Source of the DNA: Neobacillus niacini
Lineage (GTDB): Bacteria > Bacillota > Bacilli > Bacillales > Cytobacillaceae
NCBI RefSeq assembly: GCF_019749295.1
Contig: NZ_JACWFG010000010.1
Location: forward strand, 28,752-92,751
Reading direction: 5' to 3'
DNA: 64,000 nt
Shown here: positions 9,066 through 17,560 of the stretch, one piece after another
How the letters are laid out: every line of letters starts with the position of its first letter
Numbering within the stretch: the first letter of the stretch is position 1
Translations under genes and position numbers: made by a program
Notes under the pieces: generated by a model
The model's database searches: none
Seen by the model: only the letters and a program-made list of their open reading frames with translations
Told to the model about the DNA's origin: nothing

Positions 9066-9088
9066 TCCTTATCATTTAGTCACAATCC

Positions 9089-9526
9089 TTATTCCATTTT
9101 TTCCAGCAAGGTATTTAATTTTTTGAGACCATTGATGATTTCGTTCAACGATTGCTCTGTTTCCCCTTGAATGGAATTGGAAATTTTCTCGATTAATTCT
9201 TGATTAACTTCGTCTACCACAGTTTTTCCCTTTTCTGAGAGAGCAACCTTTACCACTCGCTCATCTCCTTCATCTCTTACACGTACAATAAGGCCTTTAC
9301 CTTCGAGCTTCTTACACATTGTAGATATATTGGTTCCGGCAATATGCAGCCTGCTGGCTAAACTGCCGATTGTATGCGAACCATGCTGCTCTATTTCTAA
9401 AAGAATTCTCCCCTGTAATGTGGTAATCCCATGGTGGTCACATAGAGTAATAATTAAATTATTTGTTCTTTCATTTATTTGCCTTGTATATCTCCAAAGG
9501 ATATTTTTAAAATCAATTACATCCAT
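9089..9526 (-). CDS. MarR family transcriptional regulator
   Basis: 145 residues with a winged helix at about 35-105. HTIGSLASRLHIAGTNISTM forms the recognition helix-turn-helix and RVRDEGDERVVKVALSEKG the beta wing with the family's D-R pair. N- and C-terminal helices would make the dimer interface. The target is unknown. The AT-rich stretch with partial symmetry at about 9545-9585, just upstream of the start, is a natural place for autoregulation. The TerC-family gene follows on the same strand, which makes it a candidate target. Confidence 0.85.
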   Translation of the reverse strand: MDVIDFKNILWRYTRQINERTNNLIITLCDHHGITTLQGRILLEIEQHGSHTIGSLASRLHIAGTNISTMCKKLEGKGLIVRVRDEGDERVVKVALSEKGKTVVDEVNQELIEKISNSIQGETEQSLNEIINGLKKLNTLLEKME

Positions 9527-9612
9527 AGGTGCCTCCTGTTGACTATATTTTATATTATATATGATTTATATATATTATAGATTATAGCGTTATTTTTTTC
9601 AACCAATGCCAA

Positions 9613-9642
9613 GAAGGTTGATTACATAAGTAGCCAACCTTC
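9613..9642. terminator. Hairpin between membrane protein and MarR genes
   Basis: GAAGGTTG pairs with CAACCTTC around a 14-base loop. It lies downstream of the minus-strand gene ending at 9667. The T-tract is poor, so termination is uncertain. Confidence 0.4.
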
Positions 9643-9666
9643 ATAACTGGATTTCTATGATGTGAA

Positions 9667-10023
9667 TTAATGAAAAATTATATCTTTGTAGTAAATAAAT
9701 GTTGAAATACCCGCAATAATTGTATAGCCAATCGCAACATATAAGGAAGGTGTTGCCTTAAAACTTTGTTCATTCTTGTCTATTTTCGTCAAAACCTCCA
9801 CTTGTAGGTCATTATCTTGATTACCACTTTGAAGTTTTGAGTTAGCGAATTCCGATGCAATTCCTCCAGAAGAATTAAAAAACCTTATAATAATTATTGC
9901 CGCAGTTCCTGTTAAGATAGACCAATCGAGAAAATGGTTATTAAATAGTTTTGCAATTCCCCAATTAGCCATAACAATAAGAATTAATGAAATAACAGAC
10001 CAAACAATCTTCTTCATCCTCAA
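9667..10023 (-). CDS. Hypothetical membrane protein, 118 aa
   Basis: Three predicted hydrophobic segments: about 6-24, 33-46, and 95-112. Between the second and third is a polar loop rich in Gln, Asn and Asp (about 50-90). No motif that I recognise. The start ATG is preceded by GGGAGGGG. It is alone on its strand, divergent from the NhaC-type gene. Likely real because of the good ribosome binding site and membrane topology, but no function can be proposed. Confidence 0.6.
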   Translation of the reverse strand: MRMKKIVWSVISLILIVMANWGIAKLFNNHFLDWSILTGTAAIIIIRFFNSSGGIASEFANSKLQSGNQDNDLQVEVLTKIDKNEQSFKATPSLYVAIGYTIIAGISTFIYYKDIIFH

Positions 10024-10077
10024 TCCCCTCCCATTTATTCCCTAAAATAAATATACCATATATTAACAAAGTCTAAT

Positions 10078-10132
10078 GGCATTAATACCGACCAAACCAG
10101 TTATCTTGTTAATGTGCAAGTTGATTAATGCC
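10078..10132 (+). promoter_or_regulatory. Inverted repeat in the NhaC-gene leader
   Basis: Perfect 9-bp arms GGCATTAAT (10078-10086) and ATTAATGCC (10124-10132), separated by 37 bases, about 100 bases before the NhaC-type start. It could be an operator pair or an RNA stem. No U-tract follows. Confidence 0.35.
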
Positions 10133-10234
10133 GTATTTATCATTTCAATATCAATGAAAATACATGTAGATACTATGTTATGGAAACAATATAAGAATAT
10201 GTAGAATGACGATATCAAGAAGGAGGAAGATGTT

Positions 10235-11656
10235 TTGGAACATACTTGGCTTTCTCTTTTGCCTTTTATCATTGTTATTGCTATGTCGATCTGGTTAAAA
10301 AATATCTTACCTGGTCTAGTTGTCGGACTAGTGGTTGGTTCTTTAATTTTTACCTCGGACTTATTAGATGGAACTATCCAAAGTGTTTCCTATATGGTCA
10401 CCACCCTCTCGGATGAGACCAATATTAAAATTATCGGTTTTCTATACTTGTTTGGCGGTCTGGTAGGAATGATGAACATATCTGGAGGAATTAAAGGTTT
10501 TTCAGAATGGGTTGGGACGAAGATAAAGAATGAACGCGGGCTGCTTGGGCTGATTTGGCTTACCCTCCCTTTTACCTTTATGATGCCAATGTTTCGAATC
10601 ATGATGATTGGACCTGTCGTCAAATCCCTTGCGAAAAAAATGAATGTCTCGAAACAAAAGGTCGGTCTGACGATGGACATTTCAACTGAATCCGTTATCG
10701 TTCTTTTACCCGTCGCTACAGCATTTGTTGGTTTCATGGTGTCGTTAGTGGAAGGCAGTATCCGAGATTTGGATTTTGGAATGTCACCCTATGAAGTATT
10801 TTTACTAAGTATTCTATTTAACTTCTTTGCCATTGCCACGCTCTTCATCGGATTAATCCAAACCTTTTGGAACCGAGGTAAAAAGGATACACATGTAAAA
10901 GGTGCTCAAGAACAGCTTGAAGAGGAAGAGCATGAATTTCACCGAATCGGCATTAAGAAAGAATTATCGATGGTAAAAGCACAGCCTTGGAACTTGATTG
11001 TTCCTGTTTTTTTACTTTTAGGCTTATCACTTTTGTTGTTGTGGCAGGATGGAAAAAGTAAAGGAGCAAAAACGGTATTTGACGCTTTTTCAATTGCTGA
11101 TGCCACCTTTGTTATGCTCCTCGCTGTCTTTATCACACTTATTCTATCGTTCGTTTTTTATATTATTAGACGTCAGCATCTAAGCGAACTATTGTACCAT
11201 TTCTATGATGGCGGGAATCAAATGATGGAGGCAATTAGTTTGCTTGTCTTGATATGGTCCTTAACCCTTTCAGCAGAGGACCTGGGTTTTTCAAGCTTTA
11301 TTAGTTCAACCTTAGGGGCATTTTTACCAGCTTGGTTAACCCCGGCTACGATTTTCCTGTTAGGTTCTGTTGTGGGCTACTTTATTGGATCCTCTTGGGG
11401 AACATGGGGACTATTTATGCCATTGGGCGTTAGTTTGGCGGTCTCAACCGGTGCGTCGATTCCGTTAACTGTAGGTGCTGTGTTTGCCAGTGGAGCCTTT
11501 GGGGCACTGGCTTCACCTTTAGGAGATACCACCATTACAACTGCTTCCATTATGGATCTGCCAATTGTTGAGTATGCAAAATATAAATTGAAGGTTTCTC
11601 TCATTGGAGGAGTCATTTCAATCGTTTTCTATCTTGCTGTTGCCTTCTTTATATGA
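10235..11656 (+). CDS. NhaC-type Na+/H+ antiporter family protein
   Basis: 473 residues, about eleven transmembrane helices. Segments such as FMMPMFRIMMIGPVVKSL, DISTESVIVLLPVATAF and GSSWGTWGLFMPLGVSLA are characteristic of the NhaC/YuiF branch of the ion transporter superfamily. It probably exchanges Na+ or an organic substrate for protons; the specificity is not readable. The start is TTG 10235, chosen because AGGAGG lies eight bases upstream; a nearby ATG is out of frame. Its 3' end runs within seven bases of the first 52-bp tandem array, so its transcript may carry the array as a 3' untranslated region. Confidence 0.8.
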   Translation: MEHTWLSLLPFIIVIAMSIWLKNILPGLVVGLVVGSLIFTSDLLDGTIQSVSYMVTTLSDETNIKIIGFLYLFGGLVGMMNISGGIKGFSEWVGTKIKNERGLLGLIWLTLPFTFMMPMFRIMMIGPVVKSLAKKMNVSKQKVGLTMDISTESVIVLLPVATAFVGFMVSLVEGSIRDLDFGMSPYEVFLLSILFNFFAIATLFIGLIQTFWNRGKKDTHVKGAQEQLEEEEHEFHRIGIKKELSMVKAQPWNLIVPVFLLLGLSLLLLWQDGKSKGAKTVFDAFSIADATFVMLLAVFITLILSFVFYIIRRQHLSELLYHFYDGGNQMMEAISLLVLIWSLTLSAEDLGFSSFISSTLGAFLPAWLTPATIFLLGSVVGYFIGSSWGTWGLFMPLGVSLAVSTGASIPLTVGAVFASGAFGALASPLGDTTITTASIMDLPIVEYAKYKLKVSLIGGVISIVFYLAVAFFI

Positions 11657-11662
11657 CTTGTG

Positions 11663-12075
11663 GACAAATCTCAGTTGGCTCCTCAAAGATTTGTCCCTCA
11701 GAGAAGGTCTTAAAGACAAATCTCTGTTAGCTCCTCAAAGCTTTGTCCTTCATAGAAGGTCTTAAAGACAAATCTCTGTTAGCTCCTTTAAGATTTGTCC
11801 TTCATAGAGGGTCTTAAGGACAAATCTCTGTCGGCTCCTTATAGATTTGTCCTTCATAGAGAGTCTTAAGGACAAATCTCTGTTGGCTCCTTATAGATTT
11901 GTCCTTCATAGAGGGTCTTAAAGACAAATCTCTGTTGGCTCCTTATAGATTTGTCCTTCATAGAGGGTCTTAAGGACAAATCTCTGTTGGCTCCTTATAG
12001 ATTTGTCCTTCATAGAGGGTCTTAAGGACAAATCTCTGTTGGCTACTCAAAGATTTGTTCTCTATTAAGGGAAAG
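11663..12075. repeat. Tandem array 1: eight 52-bp units, each with a 9-bp inverted repeat
   Basis: Units begin at 11663, 11715, 11767, 11819, 11871, 11923, 11975 and 12027, exactly 52 bp apart. Each has GACAAATCT, a 15-bp loop region containing CTGTTGGCTCC, then AGATTTGTC, followed by a 19-bp linker (CTTCATAGAGGGTCTTAAG in the best copies). The middle copies are almost identical. The first two and the last are diverged, the last losing the linker. It begins seven bases after the NhaC-gene stop and carries no convincing reading frame. Confidence 0.95.
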
Positions 12076-12097
12076 TCTAAGAATTTTTCAAAATCGA

Positions 12098-12126
12098 GAA
12101 AAAAAACACTCTGAGTGGTTTTTTAA
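12098..12126. terminator. Terminator of the 52-residue SASP-like gene
   Basis: On the minus strand AAAAACCACTC pairs with GAGTGTTTTT around one to three bases, with T residues following. Symmetrical enough to work on both strands. Confidence 0.7.
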
Positions 12127-12281
12127 TCTTGCATTGCTCCAGCCTCTCGGGAAGTCATAGCACCTTGTCCCTGGCTAACATCTTTTTGAATTTGTTGTTT
12201 TACCTTTTGTGGGTCCGTTCCCGCAAACTGTGGATTCATGATAGACCCTAAATTCTTTTTAGCTTGTTGATCCTGCTGCAT
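12123..12281 (-). CDS. Small gamma-type SASP-like protein, 52 aa
   Basis: Translation from ATG 12281, five bases after GGAGGT, gives 52 residues ending QGQGAMTSREAGAMQD. The middle (GTDPQKVKQQIQKD followed by GQG) resembles the repeat of gamma-type small acid-soluble spore proteins (TxxQxVKxQNxxxxxGQG). The rest does not, and the usual two repeats are reduced to one. Gln-rich, no Cys, no Trp. A role as a spore amino-acid store or minor spore protein is therefore an inference. Own terminator at 12098-12126. Confidence 0.6.
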   Translation of the reverse strand: MQQDQQAKKNLGSIMNPQFAGTDPQKVKQQIQKDVSQGQGAMTSREAGAMQD

Positions 12282-12338
12282 CCTTGACCTCCTCAATCTT
12301 GGTATACCCTTCTTATTATTTACAGAAATCTAGCAAAT

Positions 12339-13028
12339 TTAATCTAGTTGATCCCGAAACAAATCAATATATAAATTTCCATTTGTCCCTACGACAGCAT
12401 AGGAAATGTCCTTAACAGCCAGGTTCCTTTTCTTGAGCTCTTTCATTAACCAATCTTCACTATAGGAATAATTAGATAAGTTATCGTATAAAATATTCCC
12501 ATCATAAACCAGTTCTACCGGTACTGTTACCGCGGTGGGTACTATCCGTAAATCCTGCTTGGTGGTATTTTGGTATTGTGTTTTTTTTAATACAGAGAGT
12601 GAGCCATTCACCTCTAAAATAGCACACTCCACCTCATCAATGTTGAAGATATCTTTCCCACGCAAAGCCTGCTTAAGTGTATCGATTGAATACCCCATTT
12701 GTTTCATGGACTCTTCGAGAATTTGTCCCTTTTGAATTAACATAGCAGGTTCACCAGCAATCCATTTTCGGAAACGTTGATTTCGAAACGAAACAAGATT
12801 CAATAAAAATGCAACGGCACCCATCATAATGAAGGCAATGATTATATACAGGAATTTTATTTTAATATTGAATGCAAGATTTCCAGCAATAGTTCCCATC
12901 GTAATGGAAGCGATATAAAGATGGTAGGTTCTCTGGGCAATTGTCTGCTTACCGAGCAGTTGGACAAATATCCATAATAAAATAAAAGCAGTAAGAGTTC
13001 GAAAAATGATTTCAACAGAGTCTAACAT
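12339..13028 (-). CDS. YetF/DUF421 family membrane protein
   Basis: 229 residues. Three N-terminal transmembrane helices (about 6-23, 35-52, 58-80) are followed by the family's cytoplasmic domain, with the signature GEPAMLIQKGQILEESMKQ and later RIVPTAVTVPVELVYDG. The YetF family is widespread in sporulating Bacilli, and one clade is implicated in spore germination. The specific role here is not known. ATG 13028 has a weak GGGAG site. It follows a strand switch and does not appear to share an operon. Confidence 0.8.
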   Translation of the reverse strand: MLDSVEIIFRTLTAFILLWIFVQLLGKQTIAQRTYHLYIASITMGTIAGNLAFNIKIKFLYIIIAFIMMGAVAFLLNLVSFRNQRFRKWIAGEPAMLIQKGQILEESMKQMGYSIDTLKQALRGKDIFNIDEVECAILEVNGSLSVLKKTQYQNTTKQDLRIVPTAVTVPVELVYDGNILYDNLSNYSYSEDWLMKELKKRNLAVKDISYAVVGTNGNLYIDLFRDQLD

Positions 13029-13207
13029 CGATGTTCTCCCTTATGGAATCCAGAAAGTTCGTTTGTATAGTTTGTTCATAAAGTACGGCCTTTATAATGA
13101 AAAAAAACATGTAGTCGTTCTTGGATAAGAAAATCTTTGGTATTAGAGGTTCAGTGGAGTAAAACAGTTAGTTGAAATAGGTGAAATTTATTATTCAATA
13201 ATAACAG

Positions 13208-13238
13208 CAAACACGAGCGGATATTCCACTCGTGTTTG
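13208..13238 (-). terminator. Stable hairpin after the sensor kinase gene
   Basis: CAAACACGAGTGG and CCGCTCGTGTTTG pair on the minus strand with a single G-U wobble and a five-base loop. It lies 26 bases after the kinase stop. The downstream T-tract is weak. Confidence 0.55.
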
Positions 13239-13263
13239 TTATAATTCCGCTATTCTCTTTACT

Positions 13264-14532
13264 TTAGTGCATCTGGGGTAAGAGAATAATAAATTCTGTC
13301 CCAACACCCTTTTCACTATTCACCTGAATTTTACCTTTGAAAGAACGGATAATTTGAAAACTTACCATCATTCCTAACCCTGTCCCACTTTCCTTTAAGG
13401 AATAATATGGAGATCCAAGCCGGTCAATTTGCTTTTTTGTCATACCAATTCCTTGGTCCTTAATGGTAACCTTTATATATCCATCATCCGTTGATGTACA
13501 TATAATCCAAACAATACCTCCAACCGGCATAGATTCAATCGCATTTTTCAAAATATTAATCAAAGACTGGTTCAATTTTTGAGGATTAGCATAAATCCAG
13601 CCGGTATCAAGAATATCAATTTTAATCTCAACATTATGATTCAATGTGTAACTTTGAATGATATTTACAACACGTTGTATTTGATAACCTATATCAATTC
13701 TTTCGTTGTTGTAAATTGAGGGTTTTCCAAAAGATAAAAAATCATTAATAATTTCATTTGCTCGGTCTAATTCTTCAAGAGATAGATGGATATACTCTCT
13801 CTTTTGATCAGGCAGATTAGGTTCGTTTAGCAGCTGCAGAAAGCCGCGAGTTACCTGCATCGGATTTCTTATTTCATGAGCGAATACACTTGTTAACTCG
13901 CCTATAACTCGTAATTTTTCCGAGTTTTGCATTTCTAATCGCAGCTGGTGTATTTCTCTGATTGATTCAATTAACATAGTGAAGCACCAAGTTACTACTA
14001 CTGCAAAGATTAGATGAATAACTGGCACTGTAAGATATTCTATGGAGAAGCCTCTTAAAATACCTAATACAGTTAAGCCTATAAGACAGTAGAAAAAAGA
14101 AAGACCTACCGATATTTTTACCCTCATTTCTCTTTTCGAATTTGTAAATACCTTATGAAAATGCAATATGACAGGCAGAGATAACAGTAAAACAAGAACT
14201 GTATTATAAAAGCCAATATCAAATCCAAAATAAAGCCGATAAAGAATAATAAGTACTGAAAGGATGATTCCTGGAAAAAAACCACCGTATAACGTACCCA
14301 GCAATAGAGGAATAATTCTTAACTCCAACCGAGCGTTTTGACCAAAAACTACTGGAAAGGACATGCAAGCTATAATTGAGATTCCCCACAAAATAGTCAT
14401 GATTACTTTTTTATTTTTATCTGTCTTTACTCTCTCTGTGATAAATGTATAGTAAATAAATATGGGTATTAGCATAAACGCCAGCTGTAATAAAAAATCC
14501 TTTATTATACTCACATCGCTCGTACCTTTCAA
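13264..14532 (-). CDS. Membrane sensor histidine kinase with 5TM (LYT-type) sensor
   Basis: About 420 residues. Six or so hydrophobic helices fill residues 8-190, of the 5TM-5TMR_LYT type. The kinase core has the H-box FAHEIRNPMQ (His about 219), N-box NILKNAIESMP, and G-boxes DQGIGM and SGTGLGMM. This layout resembles the sporulation kinase KinB group, but no response regulator lies beside it, so it may be an orphan kinase. Start: TTG 14532 lacks a good site, while GTG 14514 is preceded by AAAGG and is a plausible alternative. ATP-binding residues are all present, so it should be active. Confidence 0.8.
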   Translation of the reverse strand: MKGTSDVSIIKDFLLQLAFMLIPIFIYYTFITERVKTDKNKKVIMTILWGISIIACMSFPVVFGQNARLELRIIPLLLGTLYGGFFPGIILSVLIILYRLYFGFDIGFYNTVLVLLLSLPVILHFHKVFTNSKREMRVKISVGLSFFYCLIGLTVLGILRGFSIEYLTVPVIHLIFAVVVTWCFTMLIESIREIHQLRLEMQNSEKLRVIGELTSVFAHEIRNPMQVTRGFLQLLNEPNLPDQKREYIHLSLEELDRANEIINDFLSFGKPSIYNNERIDIGYQIQRVVNIIQSYTLNHNVEIKIDILDTGWIYANPQKLNQSLINILKNAIESMPVGGIVWIICTSTDDGYIKVTIKDQGIGMTKKQIDRLGSPYYSLKESGTGLGMMVSFQIIRSFKGKIQVNSEKGVGTEFIILLPQMH

Positions 14533-14861
14533 ATTCTATTCAATAGCTGAATCCGTAAAAAATAGGTCACTCTTGTTTATGTATAATCCCAGTAAGAAAG
14601 TAGTATTTAATAAATACATATACTGCCATAATTTGTCGTTTTTTGTATTCTTCATTAAATTACTATGGATATTGAGCATTTGCAAGAAGTATTTTAGAAA
14701 AGAAGAAAATAACAGAATAGAATTCGCTAGATTCAAACTAAAAATGCCAATCAAATTATCAGGAAATTTGATTGGCATTACCTTTACCTTTTCTACCTAG
14801 TCTTTGGGACGGATAGGGGACAGAAACCCATTTGTTTTTATCTTTCTGTACCTACTAAATA
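14533..14861. other. Intergenic stretch of about 330 bases
   Basis: AT-rich. Reading frames exist on both strands (for example 14536-14778) but have no ribosome binding site, and one begins inside a terminator stem, so I do not call them. The stretch holds the perfect hairpin at 14743-14779. It also holds a GGGGACAGAAACCC element at about 14816, similar to the GGTGACAGGCACC motif seen elsewhere in the window. Confidence 0.6.
14743..14779. terminator. Perfect 15-bp stem hairpin
   Basis: AATGCCAATCAAATT (14743-14757) pairs with AATTTGATTGGCATT (14765-14779) around seven bases. It may terminate guaD transcription read-through or act as a boundary. No strong T-tract. Confidence 0.5.
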
Positions 14862-16220
14862 CTAGCGTGAATGTACTTTTTCACCTTGTACCCAAACTTC
14901 ACAGATATTTTCTGGACGAACTAAATACATGATTTTTTGGAACACGTCTTCTAAATCTTCCTGATTATCAAAAATGGGTAACTTTGCTGTTGCTGTTGTG
15001 GTATCAATGATTTGGACATCCCAGGCAAAATTTTCGGCTAATCGCCCAATTGGGAGGCTTAAGCTTTCACCCCCACCGGCAGTTGCAAAATAAAACGCTT
15101 CATTTATAGTAATACGTGAATGAGGAACACCACGTTCCACAGCTGGAAGTCTGCTATTAACACCATCCTCTAGCATTCTCGAAGATATAACGGCTTGCCT
15201 GGCATTATCATAAAGACTTGGTGAAAAACCTCCTGAAATGTCAGAGCCTAATCCAATGTCTACGCCTTTTGAATGCAAATGAGCAACGGGAATGACGCTA
15301 TTCGCAAAGTAGGCATTGGAAATGGGACAGTGACTGACTGCTGTGCCTGTTTCTGCAAATAATTCTGCGTCATCATCATTTAAGAAGTTGCAATGCGCCA
15401 TTACCGACTTATCCCGTAATAGGCCAAAATCACGTAAAGCGAATGTGTCGTTTTTTTTGAATCGACTCAGGACATACTCATGCTCCCAATCACTTTCGCT
15501 ACAGTGTGATTGTACATATGTATCATACTTAGCAGCTAATTCTCCCAATCCCTTCAACGCTTCGTCGGTACAGCTTGGAATAAAGCGCGGAGTCACCACT
15601 GGGTATACACCTTGTTTTGTAGTTTTGGCTAATTCGTTGACTTCTAAAATGAAATCTTCGGTTTCTTTTAATGCCGTTTGGGTATCATGATCACGATAGA
15701 ATTCAGAAGTTTGATCAAGATTATCCATCACGACCTTCCCTACTAAACCGCGCTGGCCCTTTTCCACACAAATTTGTGCCAGCAAAAGACTCGCATCTTT
15801 ATGGACTGTCGCAAAATAAAGCGCTGTCGTCGTTCCGTTTGCGAGCAGCGTGCTGACGACATCTTGGTAGACTTTACGGGCAAAATTCAAGTCTGAGAAT
15901 TTAGCTTCTAGCGGAAAAGTGTATGTATTTAACCAATCATAGAGCGGAATATCCAATGCCGTTCCCGATTGTGCCCATTGCGGTGCATGAACATGTAAAT
16001 CAACAAAACCCGGTAAAAAGTACTGACCTTCTCTTAAACATTGAAGCTTATCTTGATTTGTTTCTAGTATGGTTTGATAGTCTTGATCTACTGGCGCAAC
16101 GACTTTCGCAATCATTCCATTTTCATTTATACAGAAAAGATAGTCTTTTAAAATATGTAATTCTGTTGGCGACTTGCTCGTAAAAGCATTCCCCTTAAAG
16201 ACTCTCGCATAATTTTTCAT
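14862..16220 (-). CDS. guaD: Guanine deaminase (amidohydrolase)
   Basis: 452 residues. This is the metal-dependent amidohydrolase type of guanine deaminase, which turns guanine into xanthine plus ammonia. Visible are the zinc-binding HVHAPQWAQSG (about 75), the YVQSHCSESDWEHE segment, the MAHCNFLNDDD loop and the GLGSDISGG metal Asp. It is unlike the short cytidine-deaminase-type GuaD of Bacillus subtilis. ATG 16220 is chosen because AAAGGTGA is five bases away; the GTG at 16229 is too close to that site. No purine riboswitch was found upstream. It stands alone in its strand segment. Confidence 0.85.
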   Translation of the reverse strand: MKNYARVFKGNAFTSKSPTELHILKDYLFCINENGMIAKVVAPVDQDYQTILETNQDKLQCLREGQYFLPGFVDLHVHAPQWAQSGTALDIPLYDWLNTYTFPLEAKFSDLNFARKVYQDVVSTLLANGTTTALYFATVHKDASLLLAQICVEKGQRGLVGKVVMDNLDQTSEFYRDHDTQTALKETEDFILEVNELAKTTKQGVYPVVTPRFIPSCTDEALKGLGELAAKYDTYVQSHCSESDWEHEYVLSRFKKNDTFALRDFGLLRDKSVMAHCNFLNDDDAELFAETGTAVSHCPISNAYFANSVIPVAHLHSKGVDIGLGSDISGGFSPSLYDNARQAVISSRMLEDGVNSRLPAVERGVPHSRITINEAFYFATAGGGESLSLPIGRLAENFAWDVQIIDTTTATAKLPIFDNQEDLEDVFQKIMYLVRPENICEVWVQGEKVHSR

Positions 16221-16289
16221 CAACTTCACCTTTTGTTCTGATGTGGTTATTCATTTGATATTATAGGTTATCTACAAAGGTAAGTCTAT

Positions 16290-16375
16290 TTTCCAGGATA
16301 ATGAATTGATTGTTACCCAATTTTTGCTCTCTCCTGTTTTTCGGGCAGAATCACATACTCTGATTAGGTTTGATA
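16290..16375. repeat. Decayed relic resembling tandem array 2
   Basis: GTTACCCAA at 16312 is followed 31 bases later by GGGCAGAATC at 16343. This is the same pair of words and the same spacing as between GTTACCC at 18980 and GGGCACAATC at 19011 in the second array. No complete inverted repeat survives except AATC...GATT inside 16349-16366. Confidence 0.4.
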
Positions 16376-16460
16376 TGGTATGATAATCAATATGTGTTAA
16401 CTATATTGTTGTTTCGGTTGACATTTTTATACATAGAACCTATCAAAATGGGGGAATTTT

Positions 16461-16877
16461 ATGTTTAAGTTGAGAGGTCATCATCTTTTTTGCCTTTTGG
16501 GCTATCGGGGAATGGGCTATTCCGAAGAATATGTAGAAAATATGACACGTCTGCACCGAACCTTGAGAGAAAACCCTAAGATAAAAATTCAACTTGTAAA
16601 GGGTCCTGATCAGTTGTGTGAGAAGTACCCAAACTCAGGTATATACCACTGCCAAGATGACAATATTTATGAAAGAGATGCTGCTATTTTAGAGAAATTA
16701 GGGCTTACAATTGGACAAATTGTGGTTTGGGAGGACATTGAGTTGCGCATCCGAAGGTTTATCGTTCCCTCCGATATTCAACGTGTATGTGAGTCTTGCT
16801 CATGGAGATCATATGGAGTTTGTGAAGAAGGAATTCAAGAGATTCTTGATGGGAAGGGCTTAAGGGAAGTTAAATAA
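16461..16877 (+). CDS. DUF1284 family cysteine-containing protein
   Basis: 138 residues starting with the family signature MFKLRGHHLFCLLGYRGMGYS. Several conserved cysteines are spaced along it: Cys11, the pair near CEKYPNSGIYHC, and CESCSWRSYGVC near the end. The arrangement suggests metal or iron-sulfur binding, but function is unknown for the family. ATG behind GGGGG. Monocistronic in the + direction between guaD and the SRPBCC gene. Confidence 0.8.
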   Translation: MFKLRGHHLFCLLGYRGMGYSEEYVENMTRLHRTLRENPKIKIQLVKGPDQLCEKYPNSGIYHCQDDNIYERDAAILEKLGLTIGQIVVWEDIELRIRRFIVPSDIQRVCESCSWRSYGVCEEGIQEILDGKGLREVK

Positions 16878-17022
16878 TTCCTGCTTCAGTCAACCTACAA
16901 AATTCAGTAATTTTCAACTATTTGGAATAGCGCAATTTCATGAAATCAATTACAATATTAACAGACTTCTTTGTAGACAAACCGCATAAAAATTATCCGT
17001 ATTATGAGAGGCGGTAAATGAA

Positions 17023-17448
17023 ATGGAAACAAAAAAGATTATTGTAGAAACAACTGTAAAAGCACCAGTTGAAAAGGTCTGGGAGTATTGGACAGAGCCA
17101 ACTCATATCACAAAATGGAACACAGCTTCGGAAGAGTGGCACACCCCATATGCTGAAAATGATTTGAAAGTTGGCGGAAAATTTCTTTCAAGAATGGAAG
17201 CAAAAGATGGCAGTTTTGGATTCGATTTTGGTGGCGTTTACGATGATGTTAGACTAAATGAGGGTATTGGTTATACTTTAGAAGATGGAAGAAAAGTTAC
17301 AATCAATTTTATTCGTCAAGGAGACGAAACAAAGGTAATTGAAACTTTTGATGCTGAAAACAGCAATCCTATTGAGATGCAAGAAGCGGGCTGGCAGGCT
17401 ATTTTAGATAATTTAAAAAAATACATTAATAACTCAAAAGAAGCTTAA
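17023..17448 (+). CDS. SRPBCC / AHSA1-type ligand-binding protein
   Basis: 141 residues. It opens with the strand KIIVETTVKAPVEKVWEYWT and continues with HITKWNTASEEWHTPYAEND, the characteristic start of AHSA1-like START domains. The family binds hydrophobic ligands in a cavity; the specific ligand is unknown. The start is ATG 17023 behind GAGAGGCGG. Followed by its own terminator. Confidence 0.85.
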   Translation: METKKIIVETTVKAPVEKVWEYWTEPTHITKWNTASEEWHTPYAENDLKVGGKFLSRMEAKDGSFGFDFGGVYDDVRLNEGIGYTLEDGRKVTINFIRQGDETKVIETFDAENSNPIEMQEAGWQAILDNLKKYINNSKEA

Positions 17449-17462
17449 GCTATACTGTAACA

Positions 17463-17510
17463 GAACCGGGCAAATGAAAGGATTGACTCCTAAAATTGCT
17501 CGGTTCTTTA
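17463..17510 (+). terminator. Terminator of the SRPBCC gene
   Basis: GAACCGGGCAA pairs with TTGCTCGGTTC (one wobble) and is followed by TTTA and further T-rich sequence. Confidence 0.7.
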
Positions 17511-17560
17511 CCTTTACCTTCTACAAACGCCGCCGATAAAAAAACATGAAAAGACTAAGC

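Noticed and set aside
9017..9088. Manganese riboswitch (yybP-ykoY) before the TerC gene
   Set aside because: Only about 70 bases separate it from the upstream gene and no conserved loop sequences are visible.
10063..10272. 69-codon reading frame on the minus strand
   Set aside because: It overlaps the start of the NhaC gene, has no ribosome binding site and shows no protein-like pattern.
14536..14778. 80-codon reading frame upstream of the sensor kinase
   Set aside because: It begins inside a terminator stem and has no ribosome binding site. The overlapping + strand frame at 14462 overlaps the kinase gene and is equally unsupported.
16221..16460. Purine riboswitch in front of guanine deaminase
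   Set aside because: None of the conserved loop sequences or the three-way junction pattern can be found; only a relic of array 2 is present.
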